A stretch of 64,000 bases of DNA from Gentiana macrophylla (GCA_026214975.1 CM047808.1:62460583-62524582), one strand, 5' to 3'. Shown: positions 1 through 12,050, numbered from the stretch's first letter. Notes: a model not told the origin generated them from the sequence alone. Program-made: numbers and translations.

Positions 1-300
1 TGAAGGAATATATAGCAACAGTAGTCATTTGTGCACAAGTACTGTGGATAAGACAACAAATAAGGGACTATGGAGTCGAAGAGAAAACAATCCCAATCAT
101 GTGTGACAACACAAGTGCAATATCTATTACGTAAAATCCAAATTGCATTCAAGAACAAAGCACATTGATGTAAGACATCATTTTATCGAGACCATGTTGA
201 AAAGGAGATGTCATCCTAAAATACATATCCACCGAAGACCAATCGGCCGACATCTTCACTAAACCACTCGGCTTATGAAAGATTTAGTATGTTGAGAATC
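1..300 (+). pseudogene. Ty1/copia RNase H C-terminus (element 1)
   Basis: End of a copia Pol polyprotein. The RNase H domain removes the RNA strand during reverse transcription. Translation shows the hallmark blocks IPIMCDNTSAISIT, KHIDV.HHFI and the closing block STEDQSADIFTKPL. The window edge removes everything upstream. The reading frame is broken: a TAA follows SAISIT near 133, and small indels shift the HHFI and HVEKGD blocks into different frames. Downstream lie a spacer, a long 3' ORF and an LTR, the order seen in SIRE/Maximus elements. The same blocks recur in elements 2 (about 7640-7830) and 3 (16981-17250). Family identity is secure; lineage is inferred from layout. Confidence 0.9.
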
Positions 301-924
301 GAGTTAGGGATGATTGAAATTGACTAAGTATCAACGAGCGGCTAACCTGAGTAATCGGCTAAGTGACTTCATCAACTGGTACAACCTTTGCCGTTACAGA
401 GATGTAGCGGTAAGGCACCACCGTATCCAGCAGAGGTAACTTAACTGATTGTTAGAACAGCCAATGAATCACCGTTGAAGAACTCATTGGACCGTTAAGT
501 GACCAAATAAGGCACTTCACCGAAATAAAGATTTGGACAAATTCAAAGTGTGAACAAAATCAATTCAATACACGTGGAGAATAAGGAAATTATGGAGGAT
601 TATTCAAGACACACGTGGCGATCACTTTATGATCATGGACGTAATTATATTTTGAATTATAAACTCTCGATTCCCGGCTCTATCATTACTTGCCTCAAAC
701 CACTCCCCTCTACGCTCGAATATCGCGCTTTTCATACACAAAATCACGCCATTATGTCACTAAATCCTTCCATACTCAAACCACGCTCACACTACCCAAA
801 TCACACTATATAAACAAGACTTAGAGATTTTCGTAGATCCTTACGCCTCTTGCAAATTACAACCCTACTCTTGTTTATCTCTATTGCAAACTCAAGTTCA
901 TTTTCAAACCCTCTCCTCTCAAAA
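301..924 (+). other. Spacer between pol and the 3' ORF of element 1
   Basis: Non-coding stretch between the pol stop and the ATG at 925. Short ORFs here show no family features. Its last 130 bases align well by eye with 17735-17842 of element 3: a TATATAAAC motif followed by matching blocks ending in TTGCAAATT or TTGCAATTT. It is therefore an inherited part of the element rather than flanking DNA. Confidence 0.6.
805..814 (+). promoter_or_regulatory. Possible internal TATA box upstream of the 3' ORF (element 1)
   Basis: The motif CTATATAAAC lies about 111 bases upstream of the first ATG of the 3' ORF. The same motif sits at 17782-17791 in element 3 with conserved sequence after it. Spacing fits a promoter with a leader of about 80 bases. 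No transcript evidence is available. Confidence 0.4.
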
Positions 925-3900
925 ATGGCATCATATTCCCCAATCACTCAAGTCGGGTACGAAAAATCGATTGCCATCGCTCATTCTTCCAAGCGTAACA
1001 CTACACCAAACTATGTGGAAATGATGAGCATGCCAAAAGGTTGGCAAAGAGTCGCTAAAACTAAAATTATCCACCTTCCTCAATCCTCCAATAACTCAAG
1101 TGTGTTATGAAAGTCCGATTTCCTTCCGAAATCGCACAATACGTGCCTGGCTCCTCTACCAAGAAGGTGACAAGTTCAAGAAGACAAGATTGTTGCATCC
1201 ATAAATGGCAAAGACGTGGTGATTACAAAGAAAGGTAATCCAAAACATCTCAAACTTTCAAATAAGGGTCAAGCAAAAGTGACATTGATACCACAGACTT
1301 AGATGAATTCTCGGGCAATCATTGCCAAAACGGCAAACCCAGGATCCACAAAAGTAAATTGTCTCGTATCTGAGTTGAAGCAACATTTAATGAGTTTAGT
1401 GCCCTAATTGGCAAAACCATTGAAGGAAAGTTGGGAGCAAATCATGCCATGACAGAAATTAGAATGCGGTTAATGGGAATCATCTATAACAAGCTACGAT
1501 TTAATTGGGCAAAATACTTCTTTTGAGAATTAAAGAGCAAATCCAAGGTGAAGTAAAAGCAAAGTAAAAAGGATAAAAGAGGGAAAGACAATGAAAGGAC
1601 AATTCAGGTGAAAAAGTCATATGGGATACAGTGCACTATCTCATTGCAATGTCTCAAAGTCCCTCTCAGACAACTCCACAGATCGCATGAATCCAAAGTC
1701 ATGTTTACTTTTGTCAAACCACAAAAGAAGGCAGAGAAGGAAAGAGGAAGAAATCCTCACACAACACCACAAGTCAAAGAAAGAAACAAAGGTCCGCTAA
1801 GTCCGAAAAGACAGACTTTGGAAAATTAATTGATGAAGAAGAAGCGTAAGAGGATTCGACAATGAGGAAGCACAAACAAGTAGAAGAAAATGCCAAAGTG
1901 AGGATGAACAAAGATCCAAATGAAGAAAACACTGGAGAAGATGAGGAATCTCTAAAGAAGATGTACAAATGTCTCAGAACGATATAGATGACCGAATTGC
2001 GTAATATCTTGAATGGAAGGAAGGCGATTCCGCATAACAACTTCAAGACACGCACCACATGCTTATCGAAGAAGCATGGTTATTTGATTTTCTCGGGAAT
2101 CACAACACTTGTAGGAGTACTTGATGAATCACCACTATGGGAATTGGTTGATGCAAATGCAGGCAAAGATGCTCAGCACCTGGGGAGACGTAATGATGAC
2201 TCGACGGTGGTGATGATGATCATGATGATGATGATGATAATGATCATGATTGTAATGACAATAATGATGGTGATTTAGGTAAAAACAGAGAAGATGATGC
2301 TCTTGCACCGGATGCAATTGATGACACTACTCTTCTCCGCACATTTTGAAACCACAAGCCTCCGGCAAGTCTTCAACTCCAAAGAAAGACAAATACTCAA
2401 CCATTGCCTCATCAATGTTCCAAATAACAAAGACAAACATTGTGGACACGTTTCACCACACCGCCACTCCAGTCAAGACAACCCCGCATAGAGATAGGGG
2501 AACAGCAGAAATTTCAAGCCACACCAAAGATACTCATCTACCCAAATACTTGAAGATCTAGATGTAAATGCAGATGTCACTCAACATCAAGACAAGGGCC
2601 AAGAAATGATCCGAACCAAACAAAACAAGGCACAAACTCTCTCAAATGAACACCGGCATTACAAATGAAACTTTTGAGAAAGCGCAGACTTGTCGGGTCA
2701 AGAATTGGAACAAAGCAAGCAATGTATCTCGGATCCATGACTTCAATAAGAATGACAAAAGCTCCTCCATTGAAAACAAGTTTCAAGCCATTGCCGAGTA
2801 CATTGATGCACAAAACATTGTGGTTCAACAACAGGAAGTCTCGATGAAGCGACCTTAACATCAATATCACCAACATCTTGCAGGCCTCGTGAAACACATT
2901 TCCCAAGAAAACGAATCACCGCGCAAAGCTTTTGGCACTAGACTTGGGAGTGTCAATGAGAAATTGAATGATCATAACAATATATTCACCTCTATTGAAT
3001 CAAAACTTGACTCTCTGATTGGAACGGCAGAGGCCACCAATAGCATCCTACTCCAGCAAAGGGATGATGCTGCCAAAAAGGGGGAAAATCTGGATAAGCC
3101 TGAAGGATCAACTTTCAAACCCCAAATTTCATCAAGAACAATTGAGAGCAAGAGACAGAGAAATAAGAATCGAAATGAAAGCGTAAGAGCAACAAAGAAG
3201 GATCGAGAAAGAAAGAGAAAAAGCCACAAAGGAACCTCGCATTGATTTCCTCATCCTATTCAACGAATAGATGATGATAGAGACAGTCCGCAGACAAAGA
3301 AAGGCCTGGATCCACCCAAAGAAAGAGGATCTCGGTCAACCAACACAGACTCAAAGACCAGAGGGAAACACCACAGAGGGCAGCGCAGCAGCTCCAAATA
3401 TACTAGTGAGCCTGCAGAACTTACACTGGTCACCAAAGCAAAGCGTAATATGATGCATGTACTGACCATGTAAGAGAATTTTTAGAGTACAGAAGGACTT
3501 TATCCTCACCTCTCACAAGATGAAGCTTGGGCTGATTGGCTAAACTATCATGATGAAAGGATGAGAACTGATATGGCCAAACTCTACAATGAAGTCAAAA
3601 GAGAATTTGCACTTCTCAAACAGACCAACAACAAACCAAGTTCAGCCATACCACTATCTGCAAAGGGACCAGAAGACTTGCCACCAAGACAACAAGAAGA
3701 TTTCAAATACATGGCAAGATTCTTCAATCCCATGGGAGATTGGAGAAACAGAACAGTGGGGTCTCTACAAAAGTCTCAAATTTGCACTCACACATTGTTT
3801 GAGGCTAGTGGAAAGACTTGAAAAATATTTTGGAGAACCTAAGGCCAATGAGACCATGCCTGATTTCAATAGACTTTTTGCCAAAAGAGTTTTTCAGGTG

Positions 3901-4018
3901 TGTATCCGAATACACAAACTTTGGCTTACTGGAAGTGGAAGTTTCCAGAAATTGATTGGAAAGACATTGAAGAGGTTCAGACTACAAAGTTCAAAAGGTA
4001 CAAGGCTGAATTAAACAA
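925..4018 (+). pseudogene. 3' ORF of SIRE-like element 1 (plant transposon-protein-like), decayed
   Basis: Long remnant between pol and the 3' LTR, where SIRE/Maximus elements carry an extra, often called env-like, ORF. The likely start is the ATG at 925 (MASYSPITQVGYEKS). Coding pieces continue in different frames: an Asp-rich run from the GAT repeat (2206-2280), a basic segment with SKVMFTFVK near 1700, a likely coiled-coil or charged segment (2889-3245) and a C-terminal stretch with EEQ/QWGLYKSLKFALTHCLRLVERLE (3750-3860). The SKVMFT block recurs in element 3 (SKVMFTCVK, about 35890), showing homology. Stops and frameshifts are numerous. I see no convincing signal peptide or membrane segment, so envelope function is not supported. 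The product resembles the plant-specific transposon proteins of unknown function. Confidence 0.6.
2206..2275 (+). repeat. Imperfect GAT trinucleotide tract
   Basis: About 70 bases of imperfect GAT/AAT/CAT repeats inside the 3' ORF remnant. In one frame it encodes an aspartate-rich stretch, in another poly-Met/Ile. Acidic runs are common in this kind of protein, so the Asp frame is the likely ancestral one. Confidence 0.7.
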
Positions 4019-4163
4019 AATGTAGTTTGTAACAGTTGAATAAATTCTTTGGATCTCATTGCCCCTTGATGGATGAATAAAATTGTTTAAATTTTGTTCT
4101 GTTGGTTATTATGTTTTTTTTTGATTACTTATGTTCAAAGCTTATGAGGGTTTTGGCATCATC

Positions 4164-4175
4164 AAAAAGGGGAAA
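4164..4175 (+). promoter_or_regulatory. Polypurine tract of element 1
   Basis: AAAAAGGGGAAA immediately precedes the LTR start TGTTAG, the expected place for the plus-strand primer of reverse transcription. Confidence 0.75.
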
Positions 4176-4176
4176 T

Positions 4177-5579
4177 TGTTAGAACATTTTATTATGTTTT
4201 GATGATGGCCATACTAGTCATTATATAGCAAGCTCCGAAATAAGTTAGAATTCTCTGTATAAGTCTTTACTTAGAGTCCGACATGTTGTATAAGTTGAGT
4301 CGACAAGTATTGTACTAGTTGGTAGGACGGCAAAGTGAAAATGCATATTCGGCAGAGTGAAGCCACCAAGCACCAAAGAGAGATACAGAGAAGGGATTAT
4401 GATCGACTTATAACCAAGGAAGTCTCATGATGACCTTGGATAAGTCTAAGTTATGAAAGTCAATATTCCAATATGGTGTACACCGATCTCACCCAAATCA
4501 AGGATCGGTGAAGTATAAAGATTCTCCTGAAACTAAAGCAAAGAAGAAAACAAGTGAATCGGCCGAGTACACCGATCGCCGGCAAAGAGAAAACAAAACG
4601 GGCGAAGAAAGAACTAACAACTAAGTTAGAAGGCTCACTCCACCGTTCTACAGACGGTGAAGAGACACTTACAAGATCGATTTAATATACATTGAAGATT
4701 CAAAGCAGATCATGCATTAAATGCACAATCATTAAAGGATCAATCAAGGACGGATTTTCTGCTATACATTTGAAAGAAGAATCCGATCACCGAAATCAAG
4801 CAGAATACAATTAAGGGGGAATCAAGAATAAAATCAAGGATTATTCCCTCATTAATATAGCCAACGGACGGAATTTCAAAATCAAGGCTATTCAAGGCTA
4901 TAAATAGAAGGCATTGACAGAAAAAGAAGTGAACGATTTAGAAAAAAAAAAGCGTAAACTCACAATTAGAAAAGCCTTCTCTCTCAACTTACAAGGATAC
5001 ATCTAGTGATCAACTCAAATATCGTAACTACAAAGTCATATTCGAGGTGAGATTGATCAAGCAAGTGAGTGAATCACATTCACATCAAACTCAAGCAATC
5101 AATCGGAGGCAATCGAGAAGGAGTTGAAACTGTGATAGCCGCTGAAGGATTTTGATCTCAAGGAGCAAAGAAAAGGAAGACCGAATCATCAAGCCATTTG
5201 CGATCCAAGGAGTGATAGTCTTGTAGATTGTGAAGCTTGGGAAGCCAAGGACAATCATACTGTTGTATCTGTGAAAACAATAGTGAATTCCTCCGATCAT
5301 CACAGGAGAAGAGTGGATTAAGGGATTACACCACCCTGAACCACTATAAGCCTTGTGTCAATTTAATTTCGCAATTTACTTTACAAAGACTTATTTAATT
5401 TGCCTACATCATAACACATATCCGTGATTGTCTAAACTGATTTGAAAACAACATAGTAAGAAGGGACTTATCCGCTGCCCAAAAGCTTTTAAAACACAAG
5501 AAAAGTTTTTGAAACTCCACTATAGTCATTCACCCCCCCCCCCCTCTGACTATAGTTTCACCCTTCTCTGGGACCAACA
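4177..5579 (+). mobile_element. 3' LTR of SIRE-like element 1
   Basis: Begins TGTTAGAACA and ends GGGACCAACA, so the TG...CA ends are intact; length 1403 bases. It aligns along its length with 10504-11871: shared GTTTTGATGATGGCCATACTA near the start, GATAGCCGCTGAAGGATTTT in the middle, and CATTCACCCCCC to ACCAACA at the end. The run of C near 5534 is an expanded homopolymer. No primer-binding site follows at 5580, so this is a 3' LTR and the element ends here. Confidence 0.88.
4899..4906 (+). promoter_or_regulatory. TATA box of the element 1 LTR
   Basis: TATAAATA in the LTR, followed by GAAGGCATTGACAG. The second LTR has TATATATT at the matching position (about 11193) followed by GAAGGCATTGACAG, so the core promoter site and its downstream block are conserved. 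Confidence 0.6.
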
Positions 5580-5666
5580 AGTTTCCTTTTTTATCTCGTC
5601 GTTAGTGTTGTGTATTAGGATCATATAATTTGTGTTTTCCTAACATTGATGGAAAATTGTTCACAG
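5580..5666 (+). other. Short sequence between the LTR and the peptidase relic
   Basis: AT-rich, ends in TTCACAG just before the first recognisable peptidase exon, so its end may be the 3' part of an intron. Confidence 0.35.
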
Positions 5667-6655
5667 ATCATAGATGCATTCATTGTCATCTTGTTGAGGG
5701 CCAGTTTGATAAAGGAGAAGAATCATATTTTCCCAGCAACTACGTGGGTATGATAAACAATTACGAAAATCCGTCAACGTTTGAATGAAACTTGATGAAA
5801 TGATTGAAGTAAATGTTATTATTTCATAGTTACATATACGTCAAATCTCATTTTACAGGACACGATAACAAGTTTTGAAGAAAAACTCAACTATGACAAT
5901 GCGTTAAGCACGGACATAGTAAAAACATACATCAAGGGTAAAAGGTATATTTCCCATTGTGTTGTCCAGGTATAACGGGGGCGCAATACCATTGGGTATT
6001 ACTAACGTATGGGGGAGGATCCGGAATTTGGAAGATGTACCAGTCATGCCCACTCGGTCGCTTAACTTAGGTGCAAGCATAATCAATTATGAAAGCATCG
6101 TAAGTGTGTAGTGTAGCTATGTTAGTATAACAATTGCTCTGTTGATATGCATTTCATGTTAAACAATGTGGTTAATTGATGTTTTCCATCACTAAACACA
6201 AGAACATGTCTAGTGTCTGGATGCTATGGCAATGCATAAAAAGTAATCAAACATGTAGTGACACATTCCCCTATTTTCTCTTTTCCATACATGTATCAAT
6301 TATGGATCGTCTGTGTACTATTTTTTTTTAAATCTGAATTTGCAGCAAAATTATGTTTTGCGTTGCCTATATCGAAACAAAGCAACAAAATCAAAGGGGA
6401 GCTCGACAGGCGTTAGAGTAGCGAAAATTAAAAAACTACCACTGCAAGATAATGAATCGTATGTTCAGACAGTCATTACTACCACTAAATAATCATGTTA
6501 TAAATTTTTATTACCAAATTTAACTTGCAGGACAGACTGTGCATTTTACCTGATTTACTGTATGTTGAAGTTGTCACAAGGCCAACCCATTCCACCAAGC
6601 TGGACAGATGTAGAGCTGCAAAAGTTCAAAGGCATGATTTCATTATGCTGGACAA
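5667..6655 (+). pseudogene. Ulp1/C48-like cysteine peptidase relic with three introns
   Basis: Four exon-like blocks read as a Ulp1-type (peptidase family C48) domain. Exon a, 5667-5747, encodes IIDAFIVILLRASL. Exon b, 5859-6099, carries the catalytic-His block VYFPLCCPG...YHWVLLTYG. Exon c, 6346-6458, ends KKLPLQDNES. Exon d, from 6531, begins TDCAFYLIYCMLKLSQGQP, the catalytic-Cys block (DCG changed to DCA). All three gaps (111, 246 and 72 bases) start GT and end AG. The c-d junction joins in frame, splitting the Ser codon. A one-base frameshift near 5940 in exon b breaks the gene, and it is cut off by the copia fragment that follows. Ulp1 domains occur in host SUMO proteases and in plant MULE and CACTA transposons; this fragment cannot tell them apart. 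Confidence 0.65.
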
Positions 6656-6689
6656 GTTCTTCATATAAAACAACAATCTTTGTGATACA

Positions 6690-7903
6690 ATCAAGGAATT
6701 TTTCTAAATGGAATTCTAGAAAAAGAAGTCTATGTACAACAACCACAAGGATTTGAGATCAAAGGACAAGAAGACAAAGTGTACAGATTGAAGAAAGCTT
6801 TGTATAGACTGAAGTTAGCTCTCAGAGCTTGGTATGAGACTTTATCTCAGTTTTTGGTACAAAATGGCTTCATCAAAGGAATCATATAAAAGAACTTACT
6901 CAGAATCAAAGATGGGGAAAGTACTTTATTAGTACAAATTTATGTTGATGACATTATATTCGGATACAAAAATGAAGTGATGTGTGAGAAGTTTGCAAAT
7001 CTAAAGAAAAGAAAATTTTAGATGAGTATCATGGAATAGTTGAATTATTTGCTTGGATTACAAGTCAAACTGATGGACAATGGAATTTTCATTCATCACA
7101 CCAAGTACACCAGAGTGCTATTGATGAAATTTGGGATGGATACTAGCTCAGGAATTGCAACACCAATGGGCACAGGAGTAAGACTTTGTGAAGATAAGGA
7201 AGGTAAATATGTTGATCAGACACTTTACGCATTTAATGATTGGAAGCTTGTTATACCAAATCGCAAGGCACTGCATATATCATTTATAGTAGGATTTTGT
7301 GCAAGATTTCATTCTAAACCAAAAGAAAGTCACATATCAGTTGTTAAAAGAGTTTTGAAGTATCTGAAAGAAACTCTAAAAGTTGGAATATGGTATTCAA
7401 TAGATGGATAATTCAAGTTGATATCATATGCAGGCTCATACTATACATGATGCATGATAGGCAGAAAGAGCACGCCAGGCACATGTCAGTAACAGACTTG
7501 TGTCATGGTTTAGCAAGAAGAAATACACAATCTCAACTTCTACACTAAAGCTGAATATATTGCAGCTGGAAGTTGTTGTACTCTAGTATTATGGATCCGA
7601 CAACAACACAGAGATTATAGGATAGAAGAATGAGAAATTCCCATAATGTGTGACAACACTAGTGCAATTGCTATAACTGTGAATCCAGTATTACACTCAA
7701 GGGCTAAACACATTGACGTAAGCCATCATTTTATAAGGGGTCATGTTGAAAAAAAAGACATCATTGCGAGATATATACCTATAGAAGATCTGTTGACAAA
7801 TATTTTTACTAGGCAATTGGATGCAGAGTGGTTTTCCAAACTAAGAAAAGTGTTAGGCATTATCAAGGTCAGTGGAGAAACTAAAATCCACCAAGGAGAT
7901 TGA
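6690..7903 (+). pseudogene. Ty1/copia RT and RNase H of element 2, 5'-truncated
   Basis: Starts abruptly within RT at FLNGILEKEVYVQQPQGF and runs through KKALYRLK, YETLSQFLVQNGF and the catalytic block LLVQIYVDDIIFG (about 6931-6969). RNase H follows with LWIRQQHRDY, IPIMCDNTSAIA and HSRAKHIDVSHHFIRGH, ending near the FTRQL block. Several stops and frameshifts break it, for example after KRKF at 7019 and after SIDG at 7409. Everything upstream (gag, protease, integrase, start of RT) is missing, and the sequence abuts the peptidase relic. Very similar to the corresponding part of element 3, so the two belong to one family. Confidence 0.9.
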
Positions 7904-8362
7904 TCTTTGTCATGACGGGTGAGCTCACTTGACAGATTAGTCATTGGTATCAACGATTTCACAAATCTCACATAAGGAGAATTGACAAGTTGAAGAACTA
8001 ACATTTACAGAAGATGGAGAACTGACTAACAACTAAAGATCAGTTTTTAAATTATTGAAGAAGTCAAATTTAGTCGATTGGTAAATTGTATGTGTACCAC
8101 TAAAATTACATCACTTTAATTACCACCGTAATTGTCAGAAAAATTGTTATGTGTGTACTCAGGTAAGGACAAATAGTACACGCATTGGATACATAATGAT
8201 CAGAATGGAAGTTCAAACGGTACAATCAAAATCTTTATAAAGATCGGCTTTCAGTTTAAGGGATAAACCGTATAACACTCTGATCATCCAATATCTACTT
8301 AAGCATTTTCTTCATTGCCTTTTTCAAGAAGAAAAAAGGCAGCATAGAAATCATCCTCAAAG
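7904..8362 (+). other. Spacer between pol and the 3' ORF of element 2
   Basis: Non-coding spacer equivalent to 301-924. The TATA motif seen in the other two elements is not clearly kept; the nearest candidates are CTTTATAAAG near 8233 and a degraded AATATCTACTTAAG near 8290. Confidence 0.5.
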
Positions 8363-10509
8363 GTGACAAGGTTGATTGATGAATGTATGGCACATTCTCT
8401 AGAAGAATATGAAAAAAAATATCAAGGAACTCTACTAGCAAGCCAAATCAGTATGATGATAAGGCAAATACAAGGATTGGAGGATTTTCACGACATCAAG
8501 CTGGAGAAAGATCATGATTTTGAAGCAGTAATTCAATTTTGGGAGAACATGAATATTTATCGCTATTTTCTCTCAACCACCGTTTATGTAGAAAAAGTCA
8601 GCATCAACGCTGAAATTATCAAGAGACTGTTCGATTTCAAGAACCCCACCAACAAATCGATTGACTTATCTAGTTCACCACTTAAAAGAGATGAATTTTC
8701 ATTACAAATCCTTTCAAGTGAGAAACCAATGCATTCATACTCAATAATGAATACATTGAAGCATGAATTTGCCATTCTAAGTCAATTGTTAGCAAGAAGT
8801 GTAATGGGCAAATTTCTGGGTTTAGATAGTTTATCAAGTGAAAAGACGGACCTCATGAATATCATCAGGGAACAACTCGATTTCAACTGGGCTATATACA
8901 TCTTCAACAAGATGAAAAAGTAGTATTATGAAGAAGTTGATCGAATCAACAAAGCCAAGAAATAAGGCTACAAGAAAAGTGAATGACATCGTCTGAAGAA
9001 GTCATTTGGTATTCTTATTCCACATTTCCTGGAAGTGCTCAAGCGAGGAAAGGAAGCTGATAAATCCTCAGCACAAACTAAACTATTGAAGAAGACAATG
9101 GCATCTGAAAAATCCTCAAAAACCACTGAAGTACCAAAGAAACTAACATTACAAAGTGGAAAACTGTGTCACAACAAACAGCTCAGAAAAGAACTAAGTG
9201 CAAACCTGACTCAGAGATCAAAAGGCAGATAGAAAGGATGTTATTTTCAGAATCCCCAGAGAAAGAAACTGGAAGAGATGAGAAAGCATCAAGTAATGGG
9301 GAACAAGAACTTAAAATTGGTGAAGCTGACTTTTCAACCTGTAAGTCAACAGCAGAACTAAAAATTCAGTTTTTTAAACTGAAGCTGATATTCAAATCGC
9401 ATATATGGAAATTGAAGTAGTTCCACAAAAGATAGAGCAGCTACCTCAACAACCAGAAGAAGAAGTTTCAATCCAACCTAAAAGAATCATAAATCATATA
9501 AAGTTAAAACTCAACACAATAAGCAATCAGGAACAACTCAAGGAAGAATTGATAACTTAGAAGCTATGGTTTCTAGATCTGTTTGGAGTTCAAAGCTTGT
9601 ATGAATTATTTCCCATGGAAAAATTCTTGACCATGTGCTGGATATTCTTACAAGACAAGGCAGATAAGTCAAAGAAAAAGATAGGTACATCATCAGAACC
9701 TAAGGAGCAACCGAAGAAGAAGGATAATGATGATGATGACAAGGATGATGAAGCCAAGAAGCTGACTAAGAAAGTTCAATTACCTGCTATAACTGAACAA
9801 ACTGAAGGAAAGACTATCGAAGCATCAGAAGAGAAGTCTACTGAAGATACTAACAAGTAACGAAAGTTAGTTGATGAATTTGAAGAATTGCCAACAGGGT
9901 TAGACAGCTGACATTCAGAAGAAGATTGAAGACCACAGCAAGGCACTCATCATTCTAGATCCACGGACTCAGACTACCATCAAAGTAACTGATGATCCAA
10001 TATAATTTACGATAACAAAAGACGTGAATAAGATTTAGAAGTCAATGGAAGTATTACTTAGCCAGAGAGATGATTACAGTGAAATCTTTCACAAGATGTT
10101 AGGCTATTTTAATTATAGGAAGAAGACCGATGAAGCTGTGAATAAGCACTTAGTGAAGATCACTCAAGTCACATCAGGATCACCTTTAGAAATAGTTTAG
10201 TTAAAAGAGAAGCTGGAAAAACCTACAACTAAAGACATGGTAATCCAAACTCAAGTAGAATGGAATCTCAATCAAAGGATCTTTGGACATGAAACTCAGT
10301 TGAAGGAACTTCATTCCTCTCCTAATGATTTGGTAGATCAACAACATCTTACTCATTACCTCATTTTGAAGCTGAATGATGCGAAAAAGGGGGAAATAGA
10401 AGAAGAAAATAAAAAGCTACAAGTTGAAATTGAGAAACTGAAAGAGAACATGCTGAGACTAAAAACGAGTACACTGATCATGAAGGAAACCAATGAACTG
10501 AGTTATTAG
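8363..10509 (+). pseudogene. 3' ORF of SIRE-like element 2, decayed
   Basis: Remnant of the extra ORF downstream of pol. The best-preserved piece is 8363-8923 (186 residues), which contains EAVIQFWENMNIYRYFLST, the same region as LITFWKNAKFVEGRITED in element 3, and later ILSQLLARSVMGKFLGLD. This is the plant-transposon-protein type of domain. Later pieces include a Lys/Asp/Glu-rich segment (9597-9860) and a strongly heptad-like segment (10237-10509: EEENKKLQVEIEKLKENMLRL), a likely coiled coil. The last piece reads into the LTR start and stops there. Stops between pieces show that it is dead. Function unknown. Confidence 0.6.
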
Positions 10510-11871
10510 GAACTTTTTATTGTTTTGATGATGGCCATACTAGCTGTTATAGCAAGTCTAAAATAAGTTAGAAATAATTATATAGGCTTTACTTAGAGTC
10601 TGACATTTGTATAAGTTCAGTTAGACAAGCATTGTACTAATCTGGTAGGCCAGCTCAATAAGACCAACAGAGTGAAGACAGCCAAGGCACCAGCACAGTA
10701 AAGTGAAGACCTCTGGGCTGACTTACAACCAAAAAAGCCTGTGATTACCTTGGGTTAGTTTGAGAACTCATACAAGTGATGAAATCAATTTACTGTAATG
10801 TGGTGTACACTGATCTCACACAATTTTAGATCAGTGAAGTAAATGATTATCGGCTGATAAATAACAACAGAGAAGCAACAGATGAGTAAAAACTCAAGCA
10901 GCCAAATAAAAGTTGTCACTTGACCAGTGAAAGAACTAAGGAAGTAGTCAAGTGAAGTAGTCACTTCACCAGTGAAGTAAAGAAGAAGCAGCTAAGTCAA
11001 GTATGCTACTTGTACTGAATCAAAAACGTGGAAAATATGGAAGATGAAGCATTTAATATAGAATCAATCAACATTAATCAAGACCGGGTTATATGAGGAA
11101 CGTTTAAGAAAAATCCGGATCACTAAAATCAAGGATTATTGTGTGTATTAAATAGCCAATGGATGGGAAATACAAAATCAAGGAATTTGTGGCTATATAT
11201 TGAAGGCATTGACAGAAAAGAAGATGAACAAGTTTTATTAGAATTTCTTAGGATAAAAATTCTGCCAAATTATCAAGCCATTTTTTTTATATTCAAAGCC
11301 ATATCTAGAAAAGATTCATCTCAGAAAAACAGAGCATAACAGTGATATCAAGTCTGAGATTAATCAACCTTGTAAATTCTCAAATTCACATCAACATTAA
11401 GGATCTATCTCTAGCAACTAAATCCGATGAATTTGAGAAGGAGTTGTGATCGTTGTGATAGCCGCTGAAGGATTTTTTCCCAAGGAGAATTGTGTGAAGA
11501 CTCGATCACTGGAGCTTTTGTAGATTGTGAGACTTGTGTAGCCAAGGACAATCATAACTATTGTAGTGGTGAATATAATAGTTAATTCCTCCAATCATCA
11601 TAGGAGGAGAGTGGATTAAGGGATTACGCCACCCTGAAACACTACGAGTTTTTGTGTTCATTTACTTTCTACACATTTAATTTCAGCATTTACTTATTGC
11701 ACTTTATTTTTTATTGTGTGTTTGTTTAAATACTTTGAAAATACATTTAGAAGGGTTATAATTCCGCTGCACCGAAAGCTTTTCATCATAAGTGTTTTTG
11801 AAACTCCCAATATAGTCATTCACCCCCCTCCCCCTCTCCGAGTATATTCACACCCTTCTCTAGGACCAACA
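10504..11871 (+). mobile_element. LTR shared by SIRE-like elements 2 and 3
   Basis: Homologous along its length to 4177-5579. The first bases are mutated (TATTAGGAAC instead of TGTTAGAAC) and the end ACCAACA is intact. It directly follows the 3' ORF of element 2 and is directly followed by a degraded primer-binding site and the gag of element 3. It therefore serves as the 3' LTR of one unit and the 5' LTR of the next, the signature of a tandem array made by LTR recombination. Confidence 0.8.
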
Positions 11872-11873
11872 AT

Positions 11874-11885
11874 TTGTATCGGAGC
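11874..11885 (+). promoter_or_regulatory. Degraded primer-binding site of element 3
   Basis: TTGTATCGGAGC, three bases after the LTR end, matches the initiator-Met-tRNA primer sequence TGGTATCAGAGC at 10 of 12 positions. The location supports the reading of the LTR as a 5' LTR. Confidence 0.55.
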
Positions 11886-11966
11886 AGTGTTTCTAGTATT
11901 AGAACTCAGAGATATCTCATTTCTGTAACAAGGAGATCATATATTTTCAAAGTAGTTTTTCAAATC

Positions 11967-11968
<2 letters not shown>

Positions 11969-12047
<79 letters not shown>
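11969..12047. repeat. (TA)n microsatellite, about 39 units
   Basis: An uninterrupted TA run of about 79 bases in the untranslated leader between primer site and gag of element 3. It also creates an artefactual Ile/Tyr ORF. Confidence 0.97.

Positions 12048-12050
<3 letters not shown>

Noticed and set aside
2135..2317. His/Asp-rich minus-strand ORF that looks like a metal-binding peptide
   Set aside because: Antisense translation of the GAT repeat inside the 3' ORF.
8363..8923. Host gene annotation for the 186-residue ORF
   Set aside because: It sits between RNase H and LTR and shares a block with the 3' ORF of element 3, so it is part of the transposon.
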